Source of the DNA: Leucosporidium creatinivorum
Lineage: Eukaryota; Basidiomycota; Microbotryomycetes; Leucosporidiales; Leucosporidiaceae
DNA: 64,000 nt
Assembly (NCBI GenBank): GCA_001600635.1
Contig: BCKL01000025.1
Coordinates: forward strand, 1-64,000
Direction of reading: 5' to 3'
Both the position numbers and the translations under genes were made by a program. The notes beneath the pieces were generated by a model. It was not told the origin of the DNA. It ran no database searches and saw only the letters and a list, made by a program, of their open reading frames with translations. How positions within the stretch are numbered: position 1 is the first letter of the stretch; every line of letters starts with the position of its first letter. Below are positions 1 to 11,000 of this stretch, in pieces.

Positions 1-3
1 AAC

Positions 4-88
4 GGTCCCACGCAGGATCGAACTGCGGATCTCCCGATGGGACTGTTGTATTAACAGTCGGACGCTTTACCAACTAAGCCATAGGACC
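4..88 (-). tRNA. tRNA-Asn(GTT) with 13-nt intron, copy 1
   Basis: Read on the minus strand, the acceptor arms GGTCCTA and TGGGACC pair, the D stem is GCTT/AAGC, the T arm is CGCAG-TTCGATC-CTGCG, and the anticodon stem TCCGA/TCGGG holds the loop C-T-GTT-A/A. A 13-nt intron (ATACAACAGTCCC) lies after position 37, the usual eukaryotic site. It pairs with the anticodon arm, GACTGTT with AACAGTC, as in pre-tRNAs. The total is 85 nt, 72 after splicing. The same 85 bp recur exactly at 3193-3277 and 18060-18144. Confidence 0.9.
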
Positions 89-688
89 TTTGCGATGTCC
101 CCTTGTCGCAAACGCTCGTATCCAAACCCCAAAGCACTCTTTCGCCGATTTTTGCCGGCTCGCGCTCTGTAGCAGTGCATTTCCCCCATCCAGTCGTCTC
201 CTCATCACCACACATGTCCTGGGTAGACTTGCTTAGCCTTTTTTTTTTGACTCGTACCGACCCTGATTAGATCCCAATAATGCCGCCAGCCGAACTTCGG
301 CGCTCCGAGTCGCTTGCCACCAATTCGTCGTCAAGCCGCAGGGTGACTCTGTAGTACGTCAGATTCCATGGAGCGGGTCGTTCGTATCTGATGCATGGTG
401 TACCTCTCCTGCCCACACCACAAAACGACCTCTGAAGGCGCAGGCTGTCGAACCGCCTGCTCGGCGGTGCTCGGCGCTCTCCTCGAGTAGCTAAGATCCG
501 ACTGCAGCCTCCACTCCGCCCGCCGGAGCCCACAAGACTTGGGGGAGTTACTCGAGAGAATTTCCATTTAGTCTGCTTGCTGGGGGCTATACGTCCCTCG
601 CCTCCCGCGGTTTGCTCGGCGCGCGGCCTATCTCGAAGCCGGAACGTGTACGAAGTGTAAAGTCATAGCACAGCTTGATATCGACGCG
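89..688. repeat. 5' flank of tRNA-Asn copy 1, duplicated sequence
   Basis: No gene was found here. From 89 to roughly 470 the sequence is a diverged copy of the 5' flanks of the other two tRNA-Asn genes (about 2860-3192 in inverse orientation and 18145-18520 in the same orientation). Shared marks are a T-run near 240, the GACCCTGATTAGATCC block near 260, and a stretch about the ATGGAGCGGGTCGTTCGTAT motif near 368. Beyond about 470 the similarity fades into the 3' flank of the CsbD-like gene. Confidence 0.7.
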
Positions 689-1344
689 TTAACCCTTGAA
701 CCACTCCGCCTTCTCAGCCCTCAGGTTGCCCTCCGTTTGCTTCTCGACGTCGCCAGTGACCATACCGAGGGCGCTGCGAAGCGAGAACAGATTCAGCGGA
801 CCATCCAAGCGAGAGTGGATAGATAGTACCCACCTCTCTGCCTTCCCTACAAGCCGCTCCTTGCTCGGTAGTGGTACAGTGCCCTCGGCGGCGGACGCCT
901 TCCACTCGGCCTTCTCGGCCTTGAGGTTCCCTTCCTTCATCGTCTCCTGGTTACCCGTGAGCATGCCGAATGCTCTGTTGTGTATGAGGAACAGGGTCAG
1001 CGACTCTGCTCTGCGCGTGTCGAGCTACACAGAGACGAGCGAGCAGCCGCGACTCACGACTCGACCTTTCCTCCCAGTCTCTCCGCGCTCGCCTCGCCCT
1101 TTGCCTTCGCCCTCGCTTCCGCCAACTCCTTCTCGCCAGCTTCCTTGAGCTCTGCTCCCTCCTTGTTCCAGCTTGGGTCGCTCGAGACGGATCCAATCGC
1201 CTGCGTGCGTGTGTGGGGAGAAGGTCAGCTCAACACGCGCTGTAGAGGAGTAAGGAAGAGACTGCGCACCTCGTATACTGCTCCCTTGGCTGAAGAGAGT
1301 TGTGCGTTAATTTGCGAGGGCTCTGTGGTCGTGTTGTCGCTCAT
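689..1344 (-). CDS. CsbD-like stress protein with three repeats
   Basis: Spliced exons on the minus strand are 1344-1270, 1200-1058, 974-834 and 773-689, giving 147 residues with all phases consistent. The product is small, acidic/lysine-rich and has no membrane segment. It holds three CsbD-type units: one in the first half (SAKGAVYEAIGSV...), then two near-identical ones, each with a G-M-[LV]-T-G-[ND] core followed by EGN-L-[KR]-AEKAEW. CsbD/YjbJ proteins are abundant bacterial general-stress proteins with occasional fungal homologues, and their molecular function is not settled. The start at 1344 fits because the N-terminus is the usual short Thr/Ser/Gln stretch. The gene lies head to head with Clp1-like copy A, whose possible first exon begins about 280 bp away, so they may share control sequence. 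Family placement is from motif recognition only. Confidence 0.72.
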
Positions 1345-1622
1345 CCTTGGTCGTTTCTTGTGCTGTGGAGGAGGGCGACCGTCATCGCTTGGGCTCGAAG
1401 GCCAAGTCCTCACTTCTTTAGTTTTGGTCGATTCAGCGCAGAGCAACGTCTGTGGGTGACTGATGGGCAGCAGAGGGTGAATGGTTTGAGACGTGGTCGC
1501 TGCAGAGTCGCTGTCGACGCCTTGCGATCTCTGCTCGTTTCCCATCGCCGAGTCCGATCGCCGAGCGAGGTCTGAAGGCTGCACCTTGATGGGGCAAACG
1601 TTGCTGTGCCGCCTTTTACGGG

Positions 1623-2581
1623 TTGATCGCTCATGATGATCGCTCCCGCTTCCTTCCAACATTGACATCATTTCAGAGCGCATTGCCCTCTGCAAAGACC
1701 TCCGGCGCCCTGGACCCTCTCGCAGCTCGGTTCACTGAGCCTGATGACGGTGAGTTGGCAGGGATACCTATCGGATTTGCTGCATCCAAGCTACAGAGGA
1801 TAGGTGAGTTTAGACTCACTTGTTGAGCACCAGCTCGTGGTTCGGCGCTGATCTCGGACCCCTCGTCTCTCTGTTCGCAGGCCCTTCGCTGCTCACTCAA
1901 GCAACAGCAACGACTCTGAGGATTCCAGCGGGACCAGGGCTACCAAGTTACCTCCCCTACATCCTACCGGACGCCCCTACTCCAGCTGCAACCCTTCCTC
2001 TCTCTCGCGTCCTCGCGATCCACGCTCCCGATTCACCGAGAACGCTCCTAGTCCCCGTACACGGCCTACTCTTCGCTTCACAGTCTACCGCCCTCTCCCT
2101 CATCTCCTCGGCGCCTCACTCACAGCCTGCCTACCCCAATCACCCGGCTCTGCCGTCCGATCTTCCCCCGCCGAGCTCAGCGCCGAACGAGGTCTACCTC
2201 CCCGTTGTCGAGCTGCACCTGCCCTCCTCCTGCGCCTTCGCTCTCCTCCGAGCCTACATCTACCTTCAGTCTCCATCCTTCCTCCTCTCCTCTCTTCTGC
2301 CCACACCGCCAGCCTCTCCCGCACCCTCAAAGCCCTCCCTCTCGGCGCTCCTCAACCCCACTTCCCTCTCCCTCTCCACCTCACTCGCGGCGCTCCCCAC
2401 TCAGCAGCTGCTGGAGCGTATCTCCCTGGTACATGGATCATGGCAGACGGTAGTGGCGTTGGGTGTGAGCGACGAGAAGCTCTGGTCGACGATGAGGAGC
2501 GCTTGGGAGATTCTCGCCGGCGCGCTCTGCGTGAAGGAGAGGAGGAGGAAGGAGGAGATGAGTGAGAGGGTGGATGTGTAG
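1623..2581 (+). CDS. Clp1-like protein copy A, altered first exon
   Basis: Exon 2 (1881-2581) is open, 701 nt, and matches exon 2 of copy B (19453-18753) at the same length with mostly scattered substitutions. It includes the segments VLAIHAPDSPRTLLVPVH and LPVVELHLPSS and the C-terminal KERRRKEEMSERVD. Exon 1 is clearly alike only in its last 50-odd bases, ELAG-[IM]-PIGF..SKLQ..G. Upstream, copy B has a long Ser/Ala/Pro-rich leader, whereas here an unrelated stretch is open back to an ATG at 1623, giving 293 residues if translated. The intron is 1804-1880. I connect the family with fungal Clp1 (clampless-1, a mating-development regulator) because of the 'LPVH..LxxAS' core and following leucine-rich block, but this is from memory and moderate. 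It may be a functional chimera, a shortened paralogue or a gene losing function. Confidence 0.5.
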
Positions 2582-3192
2582 ACCGAACGTGAGGATATTG
2601 TAGCTATAGCCCTGTAGACATGTTGCCTTATCTCCTATCCACCTAAAAGTGAGAGCAGGGCTCGGCCGAGCATGGGGAATCCGGCAAGAGCTGCTCAGGT
2701 AGCATTGAGCAAGGGTGCCTACACCGCGGAAGCGTCAGGACAGGCCGACAAAAACTGACTCTATACAAACCTTGCAAACCTCGGGTGTGAATCATCGGTC
2801 GAAAAGGGCAAAGGCAAGCGCCAAGCAGCGCCGAGCCGTGGTTCGACAGCCCGCGCCTTCAGAGGTCGGTTTGTGGTGAGGGCAGGAGAGGTAAGCTATA
2901 CATCAGATACGGACGACCCGCTCCATGTGATCTGACGTACTACAGAGTCACCCTGCGGCTTGACGAATTGGTGGCAAGCGAGCGTCGAAGTGCGCTCGGC
3001 GGCATTATTGGGATCTGATCGGGGTCGTTACGAGTCAAAAAAGGCTAAGCAAGTCTACCTAGAACATGTGCGGTGCTTAGGAGAAGAAAGGCCGGGCAGA
3101 ATGATACAGCTTGGGAACGTGCCCAGGCAAAATCGGCGAAAGGGTGCTCTGGGGTTTAGAAATAAGCAGTTGCGACAAGCAGACGTCGCAAA
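2582..3192. repeat. Clp1-like 3' flank and tRNA-Asn 5' flank (block A)
   Basis: There is no gene here. The stretch is the inverted counterpart of 18145-18752 and forms the middle of a block of about 1.7 kb (about 1750-3487) that recurs inverted at about 17840-19580. Similarity is patchy, with conserved islands such as GAGCATGGGGAA near 2670 and AAGGCTAAGCAAGTCTACCT near 3040. Confidence 0.7.
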
Positions 3193-3277
3193 GGTCCTAT
3201 GGCTTAGTTGGTAAAGCGTCCGACTGTTAATACAACAGTCCCATCGGGAGATCCGCAGTTCGATCCTGCGTGGGACC
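3193..3277 (+). tRNA. tRNA-Asn(GTT) with 13-nt intron, copy 2
   Basis: This is an exact copy of the 85-nt gene at 4-88, on the opposite strand. All stems, the GTT anticodon and the 13-nt intron are unchanged although the flanks differ. A T-rich stretch with TTTCTTTTTT follows directly and can serve as the RNA polymerase III terminator. Confidence 0.92.
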
Positions 3278-4142
3278 GTTTCTTTTTTGCTCTCTACCGA
3301 GGCGGTCGCCGAGCAGGGAAAGTACTTTTTTGTTCTTCTCCTCCTGCTCCACGGCATCGTCTGGCTGAGCACCGGGGAGGTTCAAAGGGGAGCGTCACGT
3401 TCTGCCCTACAACTCTCGTCGAGTAGCGCGAGCCTTATTGCCTTTCATTCAATAGCTAAGAGGCCAACTCGGTCGAGGAGGGTGTAGCTCGGCGTTGATG
3501 CTTCGCTCTTCCCTCACAACCTCCCTGCATCCCCTCTCCTTTCTGTATGACACGATTGTAGGTGAGCACGTTCGGTTTCGCTGCACGGAAGCTCCGAATC
3601 AATCTTCAGCTCGGCCGAACCCATCGCTGTCTCGGTCGCCGAGATTGCTGGCTCCTCTCTGCACCCCTCTCCCGCTTCATTTTCGATTCAGCAGCAAGCG
3701 CCGGGGCTGCATTGTTCTTTGCACGCTTGTTCCCCATATCCAAGCCTTCGCGACCGAATGCCCCCGTGCTGCCTTTGCAAGCAGCTTTCCCTCCAGCTCC
3801 CTCCCTCTTCCTCTTCGCTCTCTCTCTGTCGTTCTCGAAGGCTCCCCTCTTCTCCAAGAGAGTGTTCTGCATTCTTTGGTGAGTCTCCTGTATGGAGGAT
3901 GTTGCTGCTGCGCGCTGCCGCAAGTCAGGAGAGGCAGACTGGGAGGCGGAAGAGATCTAGCGAGGAGAGGAAGGCGACGCGGAGAGGCCAACTGCTGGTA
4001 TGCTGGTGGAGCCAGCGGGTGAAGAAGGATATTTCGAGCTCTGGAGGACCTCCAAGGCCAGCCAGATCTCACTGGCCCTGTCCAGCAACTCCCTAACTCA
4101 AACTCCGACTCGCTGACCTCCCTCTTATCGGCTTTGCAGGCC
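3278..4142. other. tRNA 3' flank and MFS gene leader
   Basis: Bases 3278 to about 3487 match, inverted, the 3' flank of the third tRNA (17840-18059). The rest is pyrimidine-rich and unique in the window. A branch site (GCTGACC near 4110) and an acceptor ending TTTGCAG at 4140, just before the MFS start codon, suggest a 5' UTR intron. No separate gene is supported. Confidence 0.5.
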
Positions 4143-6735
4143 ATGTCTCGATCGACAGAGCGCACCTCGCTGCTGCCCAAGAGTATCCAGGTAGCGACAC
4201 TACCTTCTACAGCCGATCCCAAGCCCACCGGAGTCGACCCTCGCGCGCTGAGCAAGCAAACTCGGACGGGCATCCTCGCCGGGATCTGGACAGCTACGTT
4301 TCTCGCCGCTTTGAACAGTGAGCTTGCTACTTCAGGCTTTCACAGAACCTCTGCTGACCCGCTTGACCTCAACAGCCACCCTCGTGGCGACCCGTCCGTT
4401 CCCCATCCCTCTCGGCTCTTCAGCTCGGCGCTGACCTCTGCAGTTCCCCACACACAGTCCTAACGACCATCTCCTCCTCCTTCTCCTCCGCGCACCACTC
4501 TTCCCATCTCGGCACCTCCTACTTGCTCGCCCACAGCGCCTTCACACCCTTGTACGGCCGTCTCTCCACCCTCCTCGGCCGCCGAGCAGCGAACCAACTC
4601 GCTCTCTCTCTCCTCCTCCTCGGCACCGTTGGATGTGGTATTGCACCGAGCATGGGCTGGCTCATTGCAGCTCGTTTCCTAGCAGGGTGCGGAGGCGGAG
4701 GATTGAGCACTACTGCCAGTGTAGTGAGCAGCGATCTTTACGGATTGAGGGAGCGGAGTTTGATGCAGGGTGTGGCGACTTTGTTCAGTGGATTGGGGAC
4801 GGGACTGGGAGAACCGGTGGGTGGGCTGGTGGGCGATAGATGGGGGTGGAGAGCAGCGTTCTTAGGTGAGCGAGGGGGAGGGGTCTGCTGCTCGGCGAAG
4901 ATGGCGAGGGGGGAGAGGAGATCGCTGATGCTGGCCTACAGTCCAGCTACCGCTCTTTCTCCTCTCCTACACTCTTACGCAAACGCATCTACACTACACC
5001 ACCCCCACGTCCTCCTCCTCCGCGACTCCACCCTCTCGGCGCTCCCTCCTTCTCCGAATCGACTACTTTGGCACCCTTCTCCTCCTCCTCACCGTGGGGT
5101 CCTCGCTCTTCTTCGTCTCCTCTATGTCATCACCCTCCTTCTCCTGGAGCGAGCCCAAGGTCTGGGGCTCTCTCGTCGCCGCCACAGCAGGAGCTCTAGC
5201 CTTCCTATTCACCGAGCTCCGAATCGCCGTCGAACCGGTGCTGGACCCGAGGCTATTGAGCAGAGGAATCCCAGTACTAGTAGCAGTGTCCTCATTCTTG
5301 GTATCCATGTCCAACTTTGCCGTCATCTGTGAGCAATTCTGCCTCCTTCCTCGGCGCCGAGCTGACTCCCGCGCAAGCGAGATAGACTTCCTTCCGCTTT
5401 GGTTCGAGATCGTCGGCAACACGCCTAGTGCGGAAGCGGGTCTTCATCTGCTACCTGGGTGCATTGACTTGATGTCACTGGTCGCTCTGTTTCTGACTCT
5501 TCGCCGAACCGAGCAGATCCCTCTCCCTCTCGCTCGGCTCTCTATTCGCTGGGTCGGTCGTCTACTTCCTCACCGCTCTCGCTGCTCTAACCCGCATTTG
5601 ATCCCTCCAGATGGTACACTCACAAGCGCGGTCAGCCCCACTCGTCCCCTTCCTCCTCTCCCTCTGCTGCTCGGCGCTCAGACCCTCTCCATTCCAACAG
5701 GGACCTACCGTCTCCTCTCCCTCCTCTCCGGACTCTTCTCCGTCCTCGCCTCTCTACTGTTGATCCACCTCTCGCCATCCTCAAGCTGGGCGACTCGATG
5801 GCTCTCTATCGTGCGTCCTCCCATCCTCCTCTGCCTTCTCCCGCGCCGAGCCGAGCCCAACTGACGAGCGAGACATGGCAACAGATCCCCCTCGGTTTCG
5901 GCTCCTCCATCGTCCTACAAACGACCTTCATCGCTCTACTCGCTTCCGTCTCCTGTGCGTCCTTGTCCTCCTCCATCCCTCTGTCCCGCTGACCCTCGCT
6001 TCGCCGGCGCCGCACCCAGCAAACGAAATCCCAACAGCAACCGGGTTCGCCCAACTCTTCCGCGGGCTCGGTCAAGTCCTCGGAGTAGCAGGGGGTAGCG
6101 CTCTCTGTCAGTCTGTCTTGGTGAGGGAGTTGGAAGCCCGACCCGAGCTTCGAGTAGGGGCGAGGGGAGTGCCACAACCCTCGGTCCACTCTTCTGCTCC
6201 CTTTGCCTACGTTCCCGCCGGTCGAGCTGATACCAGGGGGACAACAGATCGTCCATCAAATCCTTCAAAACCCACACTCCATCTCGCACCTCTCCCTCGC
6301 TCAACAACTGGCCGCCCGCTCGGCGTTCGGCGTCAGCTTGAGGTGGGTGTTCGGAGCTGCTGCTGCGGGGCTTGGGATCGCTTTCGTCGTTCGACTATGG
6401 GTGAGTCGTCTTATCTCTATTCTTTGACATCCGGGCTGAAGGCGTGAGCGGAGGAAGCTGATGCTGATGAGATGAGCGAGGAGCAGATCCCCGCGCAGAG
6501 GCTTCCGCCCTCTTCGCCCTCCATCACCACCTCCACCTCCACCTCCACCTCGCCACAAGCAGAGCAGGAAGAGGCTACAGCGCCGAGGCGTACCTCTTCA
6601 CCTCGCCTACATCGACTGCTCTGCCCGAGAGTTTGGCTCGCTGAGAGGGGAGGGGAGGGGGGGGGGTGGGGGGGTTCGGTGCTGACGGGGAGGGGAGGGG
6701 AAGGGAGGGCAGTATGGGAGTGGGGGGGTGCTTAG
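4143..6735 (+). CDS. MFS transporter, DHA2/VBA-like
   Basis: The start codon at 4143 opens a short cytosolic tail followed by the first helix (GILAGIWTATFLAALN). Splicing over many 50-100 nt introns restores an MFS protein. Visible parts are the loop 2-3 signature YGRLSTLLGRRAANQ, helix 4-5 GWLIAARFLAGCGGGGLSTT with a following SSDLYGLRERS, a GDRWGWRAAF segment, central helices (about 5090-5330), FLPLWFEIVGNTPSAEAGLH (about 5392-5450), a WYTHKRGTYR loop joined across an intron at about 5638-5701, and a C-terminal helix before 6400. These are features of 12-14-helix drug:H+ antiporter-2 / vacuolar basic amino-acid transporters. The substrate cannot be read from sequence. The last exon after about 6400 is uncertain; I end it at the in-frame stop at 6733-6735, within a G-rich stretch. 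Confidence 0.82.
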
Positions 6736-7082
6736 AGGGAGTGGCGGAAGAATAGGGTTAGGGTGAGGGTTGGGTTAGAGCTTATGTGTCTGGGCTTGAC
6801 GGTGAGGAGAGGAGAGCGAGCCCGAGCTGCTCTTCCGGTCTTCGGCTCGGAAGGGCGGAAGAGACGAGGGTGTAGCAGACCAGAGGAAGAGTCGAGAGCG
6901 AGTGGAATTAGGGGCTCTCGTGCTGCGGACTCATTTCGAGTCCTCTCGCACGTGTCGAACCTCGAAATCCGAACCCACTTCTCTTCGCCGAGCATGCCTC
7001 TCTCGCCTGTCCCTCCGCCTCGCTCTGTAATCTAAAATCGAACGCTTCCCGCGCTCTTTTTCCTTCCACCATCCAATACTAT
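6736..7082. other. Intergenic, with telomere-like tract
   Basis: This lies between the MFS gene and the convergent uL10m gene. It holds a degenerate TTAGGG-like run at 6752-6778 (GGGTTAGGG, GAGGGTTGGGTTAG). The G-rich run before it (about 6640-6735) contains ten consecutive G and several G4-like tracts. No gene is supported. Confidence 0.55.
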
Positions 7083-7862
7083 CTACGCCTCCTTGTTTCC
7101 CTCAGCACCCTGCTCCTCCAACCCCAACTTGAAACCCTCCAACGCCCTTCCGACCTCGAACGCCCTCTGTCCCAATACGCCCGTAATCCTGGCTCCAGGG
7201 GCACTCAATAATCCTACAATCTGGGCTCTGAGTGCGTCCAACTCTGGCAATTTGGCGACCTTGTTGGTTGCTTGTACATCGCGGGCCGATTGGGATTCGA
7301 GTAGGGAGGAGAGGAGTTGCAACCTCTCTACTGTTGGTGCCTTGGTCTTTGCTTTAGGGTCGACTGGAGGAGCGTTGGGGGAGGGGGAGTGGGAGAATTG
7401 GTTCAAGAGGGGGAGGAGCGAGTTGAGCAAGGAAGGGGAGAGAGTTTGTGCGGTGAGGACTGCGAGAGGCCCCTTGAGGTGAGAAGGGGAGGAGAGGAGG
7501 GAGGTGTTGATGCTGTTGTTCAGAGCAGGGTCACGGAGGAGGGCGGGGAGGAGTCCTGGTCGCAGGACGGTGAGTTTGGGTGAGGGTGCTGCTGGTGTTG
7601 CTGAGTCGGGGTTGGCGGTAAGAGGGGGAGAAGGCGAAGGGAGAGCTTGAATAGCAGCCCTCAATTGTTTGTATTCTGTTGCTGAAAAGTCGCCTGGACG
7701 GAGGAATAACACCAAATGGTTCGAAGTCAAGAGGTGGAGATGAGAGGCGAAGAGGACGCTTTTCCGTTGTGGGAGAGGGCGAGTACGTTGGACTAGTTTG
7801 CTAGTAGTAGTAGTAGTTTGAGTAGCTTGTGTCGCTAGTGTTCGAATGGAGGAGAGCGACAT
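7083..7862 (-). CDS. Mitochondrial large-subunit protein uL10m
   Basis: This is a single-exon gene of 259 residues from the ATG at 7862. An upstream in-frame ATG at 7931 would add 23 residues, but the 7862 start begins a typical mitochondrial presequence (Ser/Thr/Arg-rich, no acids: MSLSSIRTLATQATQ...). The body has the uL10 hallmarks LPQRKSVLFASHLHLL near residue 30, a lone-strand segment with FLRPGDF, LKGPLAVL in the middle, and a C-terminal part with LLSAPGARITGVLGQRAFEVGRALEG, typical of bacterial-type L10 and yeast MrpL11. It would bind the L7/L12 stalk in mitochondrial ribosomes. It ends about 350 bp from the convergent MFS gene and starts 146 bp from the divergent COX5A start. Confidence 0.8.
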   Translation of the reverse strand: MSLSSIRTLATQATQTTTTTSKLVQRTRPLPQRKSVLFASHLHLLTSNHLVLFLRPGDFSATEYKQLRAAIQALPSPSPPLTANPDSATPAAPSPKLTVLRPGLLPALLRDPALNNSINTSLLSSPSHLKGPLAVLTAQTLSPSLLNSLLPLLNQFSHSPSPNAPPVDPKAKTKAPTVERLQLLSSLLESQSARDVQATNKVAKLPELDALRAQIVGLLSAPGARITGVLGQRAFEVGRALEGFKLGLEEQGAEGNKEA

Positions 7863-8008
7863 GACTTGTGTGTAGCGAGGTAGCGAGAGAAGGAGAAAGG
7901 CAATGGAGGAGCGGGACGAGTCGCGTTTCAAGGTTTGGCTGAGCGCAGGGTCTCCTTCCGCCCATCTACCGTCCTACAGCTTCGTCTCTCTTACTACACC
8001 CTATCAAA

Positions 8009-11000
8009 ATGTCACTCGGACTCGTTCGCACTTCGCTCCGTTCCTCCGCTCGCCCCGTAGTGGCAGCCAACTTGAACCTCGCCCGCTCGGCTCCTCTGGC
8101 AGGTCAGTCGCAGTCTCGCTCTCTTAGCAGCCTCTCCCTAGGCTGTACCGTCCTACAGACAGACAGCTAATCCGTCTCTCTCTCCCTACTGCACCCGCTG
8201 TGCACCTCACCAATCTTCTCTTGAACCTCACACCCACCGCCCAATCCTCCCTCTCCTCCCCTTCTCTCCTCCCCTCGTTCACCCTGCTCGACTACCACAC
8301 ACCAACAGTCCGCCACTCGTCGCACGCCGCCGCCGAGGATTACGACTCGTTCAACAAGCGCTACGCCGACTTTTTCGCCGGCGCTCAGGATCTCTTTGAG
8401 CTTCAGGTGACCTCTCTCTGCCTCATCTAGCGCCCTCGCTCACAAACCTAGCATCGAAGCTGACTCTGTTGGTCTACCACAGCGCGGATTGAACAACTGC
8501 TTCGCCTACGATCTGGTCCCTTCCCAGCAGGGTGAGTAGCCCCTACACCTCTCTTGCTACACAGCCATGGAGCGAGGGACACTAGAGAAGAGGCGCGAAT
8601 CAACACACCCACCCTGGGCTGGGCGGGATGGATCGGATCGGATCGAGTTCTCGCGCTCTGCAGGGGAGCAGAGGGACGGGAATCGGAGGAGTGTAGGATT
8701 ACAGAGTGGTGCAGAGGGTCCAACATCGCAAGAGACGAGCGACGCAGAGGGAGCGCTGTTGCCGAACGAGGGAGGGAAGGAGGGGCGCAGAGATGAGCTA
8801 GATGCCAGGCAGTAGGGAGGGGTACAGAGCTGCAGGGCTGCAGCAAGGATGTAGCGCACCTTCTCCTTGGCAGCTTCAGAAACCTTCCAACCCAACCTCG
8901 CGATCCACAACGCCGAGCCGCGCCGCCGAACCGCTCGCTGACCCTTTCCTTGCCTTTCTCCCCCCTTCTGTCTCCCTCCCCTTCCTCTCCTCGCATCTCG
9001 CCCTACTCGCTCCAAAATCCATCCTACACCAACCCTTCGCCTCCTCGCCTTCGCTTCCCGCTCCCAATCGCTCTCCTTCCGCTCCAACGCCCCCTCCGCC
9101 CTCCCCTCCACGCTCGCTCCCACCAAAAACAGTCGTCGAGGAGGCGCTCAAGGCCGCCCGCCGCGTCAACGACTACTCGACCGCCGTGAGGATCTTTGAG
9201 GGCCTTAGTGCGTTTCCATTTGCTTAGCTTCTTTTTCCCACCCTCCCTCCCTCCCCTCCTTCTGCGCCGAGCTGACCGCTGCTTCCCTTCCCTTCCCTTT
9301 CCCACCCCACGCTCTTACCGCCCCTCCTCCTTCCTCACTCCTCTCACACCCTCCTCCGCCGAACCCTTTTCCCCGTCTCCCCTACCTCTCCCGCTCCCCG
9401 CTGCCCCCTCCCTCTCACTCGCCCACCCCAATCTCTCATCACATCGTGCTCCACCGCAAACAGAGGAGAAGGTCGAGAACCCCGCTCAGTGTACGTCTCT
9501 ATCCTTTTCTCGCCTCTCTTATGCGTTTGCTGGGCTGGGAAGGAAGGGGAAAGGGAGGGGAGCGGCGGCCGCTTCGGGGTGAAGAGGAGAGGGAGCCGCG
9601 CTTGCCTGTCGGGACGCTGGGCGAGGGCACGAGGAGATGGTGCACGGACGGCAGAGGGAACAGGAGCAGTGAAGGAGGAGGAGGGGAGAAGGAGAGAAGG
9701 CGAGGGCTCGCTCCTTTCGCTTTTCGCCTTTGCCGCTCTTCCCAACTTCCTTCGGCGGCTCGTCTCTCGCGGAGATGGGCCGAGGAGGATTGTTGTTGAA
9801 GATCATGCAGATGAGCCCACGATTCGACCGTCAGGTCCCATAGCCTCGCTTCGGCTTCCTCTTCGTCGATCGACTTCCTCCCTTCCTTCCTTCGCTGGCT
9901 CGTCTTCCCTTGCAAGCTGAGCCGAGGAGGGTTTCAAGGATGAACTCGCAGCCGACGGAGATGGAGATGTCTTCGCTTCGCCCCGCCGTCGTCGCTCGCT
10001 TCCTCGCCGGTCTCGTCTGCACCCGCCTGCGGCTCGTCTCTCGGAGGGAGATGGGCTGAGGAGGCTGGTAGGTTTTGATGGCAGAAGCGGGACGGAGGGT
10101 TGAGCTGGGTGGAGCAGCACCAAGGCGAGACGCCTTCGGCGCCGTCTCTTCCGGCCTTTGTCACTTCCCTTCACTTGCCCGGTTCGCGCAGAGACGGGCT
10201 GCGGAGGGTGAGTGGTGATTGTTGGCCTGGGAGACGGCATGTTGCAGCGCAAGCTAGCTCGGCGAGTGAGCGCGCAGCTCGGCTCGGCCCTCGTCGCTCG
10301 CTCGCTCCTCACCTCCTTCGGCGGCTCGTCTCTGGCGTTGAGGCGGGCCGAGGAGGATCTTGACGGAGTATAGTAGAAGGTTCGAGGCGGTGGGAGGTCT
10401 CGCAGGAAGCGGATCATCGAGGATGGACTGGCTTCTCTCATCTTCCCACCATCGGCGCTCGCTTCGTCGCCTTCCTTTGTCGGCCCATTCACGCTGCGCG
10501 GATGCGCTGGGAAGGATCACGACTTGAAAGCCATGCGCCAGATGACTTGGGGATCTGGTTGAGGATAGCTAGGAAGGGATCTAGCCTCCTCGCTCGCTGC
10601 CTCCTGATCCTTCGCCATCGGGTCTCCTCCCTTCGCGACTCGCCTCCGGTGGGAAGCGGATCGGGAAGGATGGGAAAAGCAGGACGACGAAGGAGGGAGT
10701 AGCAAACTGCATGGCGACCGCGGCTCTGATCTCGGCCCGGCTCGTCCGCCTCTCGCCGTCGTCGCTCCGTCACTCCCTTTCCTTCGCTGTTCATCTCTAG
10801 AGAGAGAGGGGCGGAGTTGGATGTCCGTGTAGAGCGAAGCACGATGATGAGCAGGGCAGTCTTAGGGTGTTGGGAGGCCAGCGCGCTGCCTCCGCCGCTG
10901 CGCTCGCCTTCTTCCTCTCGTCGCATCCCGCCGGCGATTTGTCTTCCTTGGGTGACGAATCACAGAGGGCTGTAGATGACGATGGACCGCGAGGATCACG

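Noticed and set aside
4-88. Other anticodon readings of the tRNA (for example without intron)
   Set aside because: Without removing 13 nt after position 37 the anticodon arm is far too long. With it, all stems pair and GTT falls at 34-36.
9803-10492. Minus-strand open frame of 229 codons inside the COX5A intron as a nested gene
   Set aside because: Its peptide repeats follow the DNA repeat period, it has no family motif, and Arg/Ser/Pro bias is what this GC-rich repeat gives by chance. Kept only as a note.
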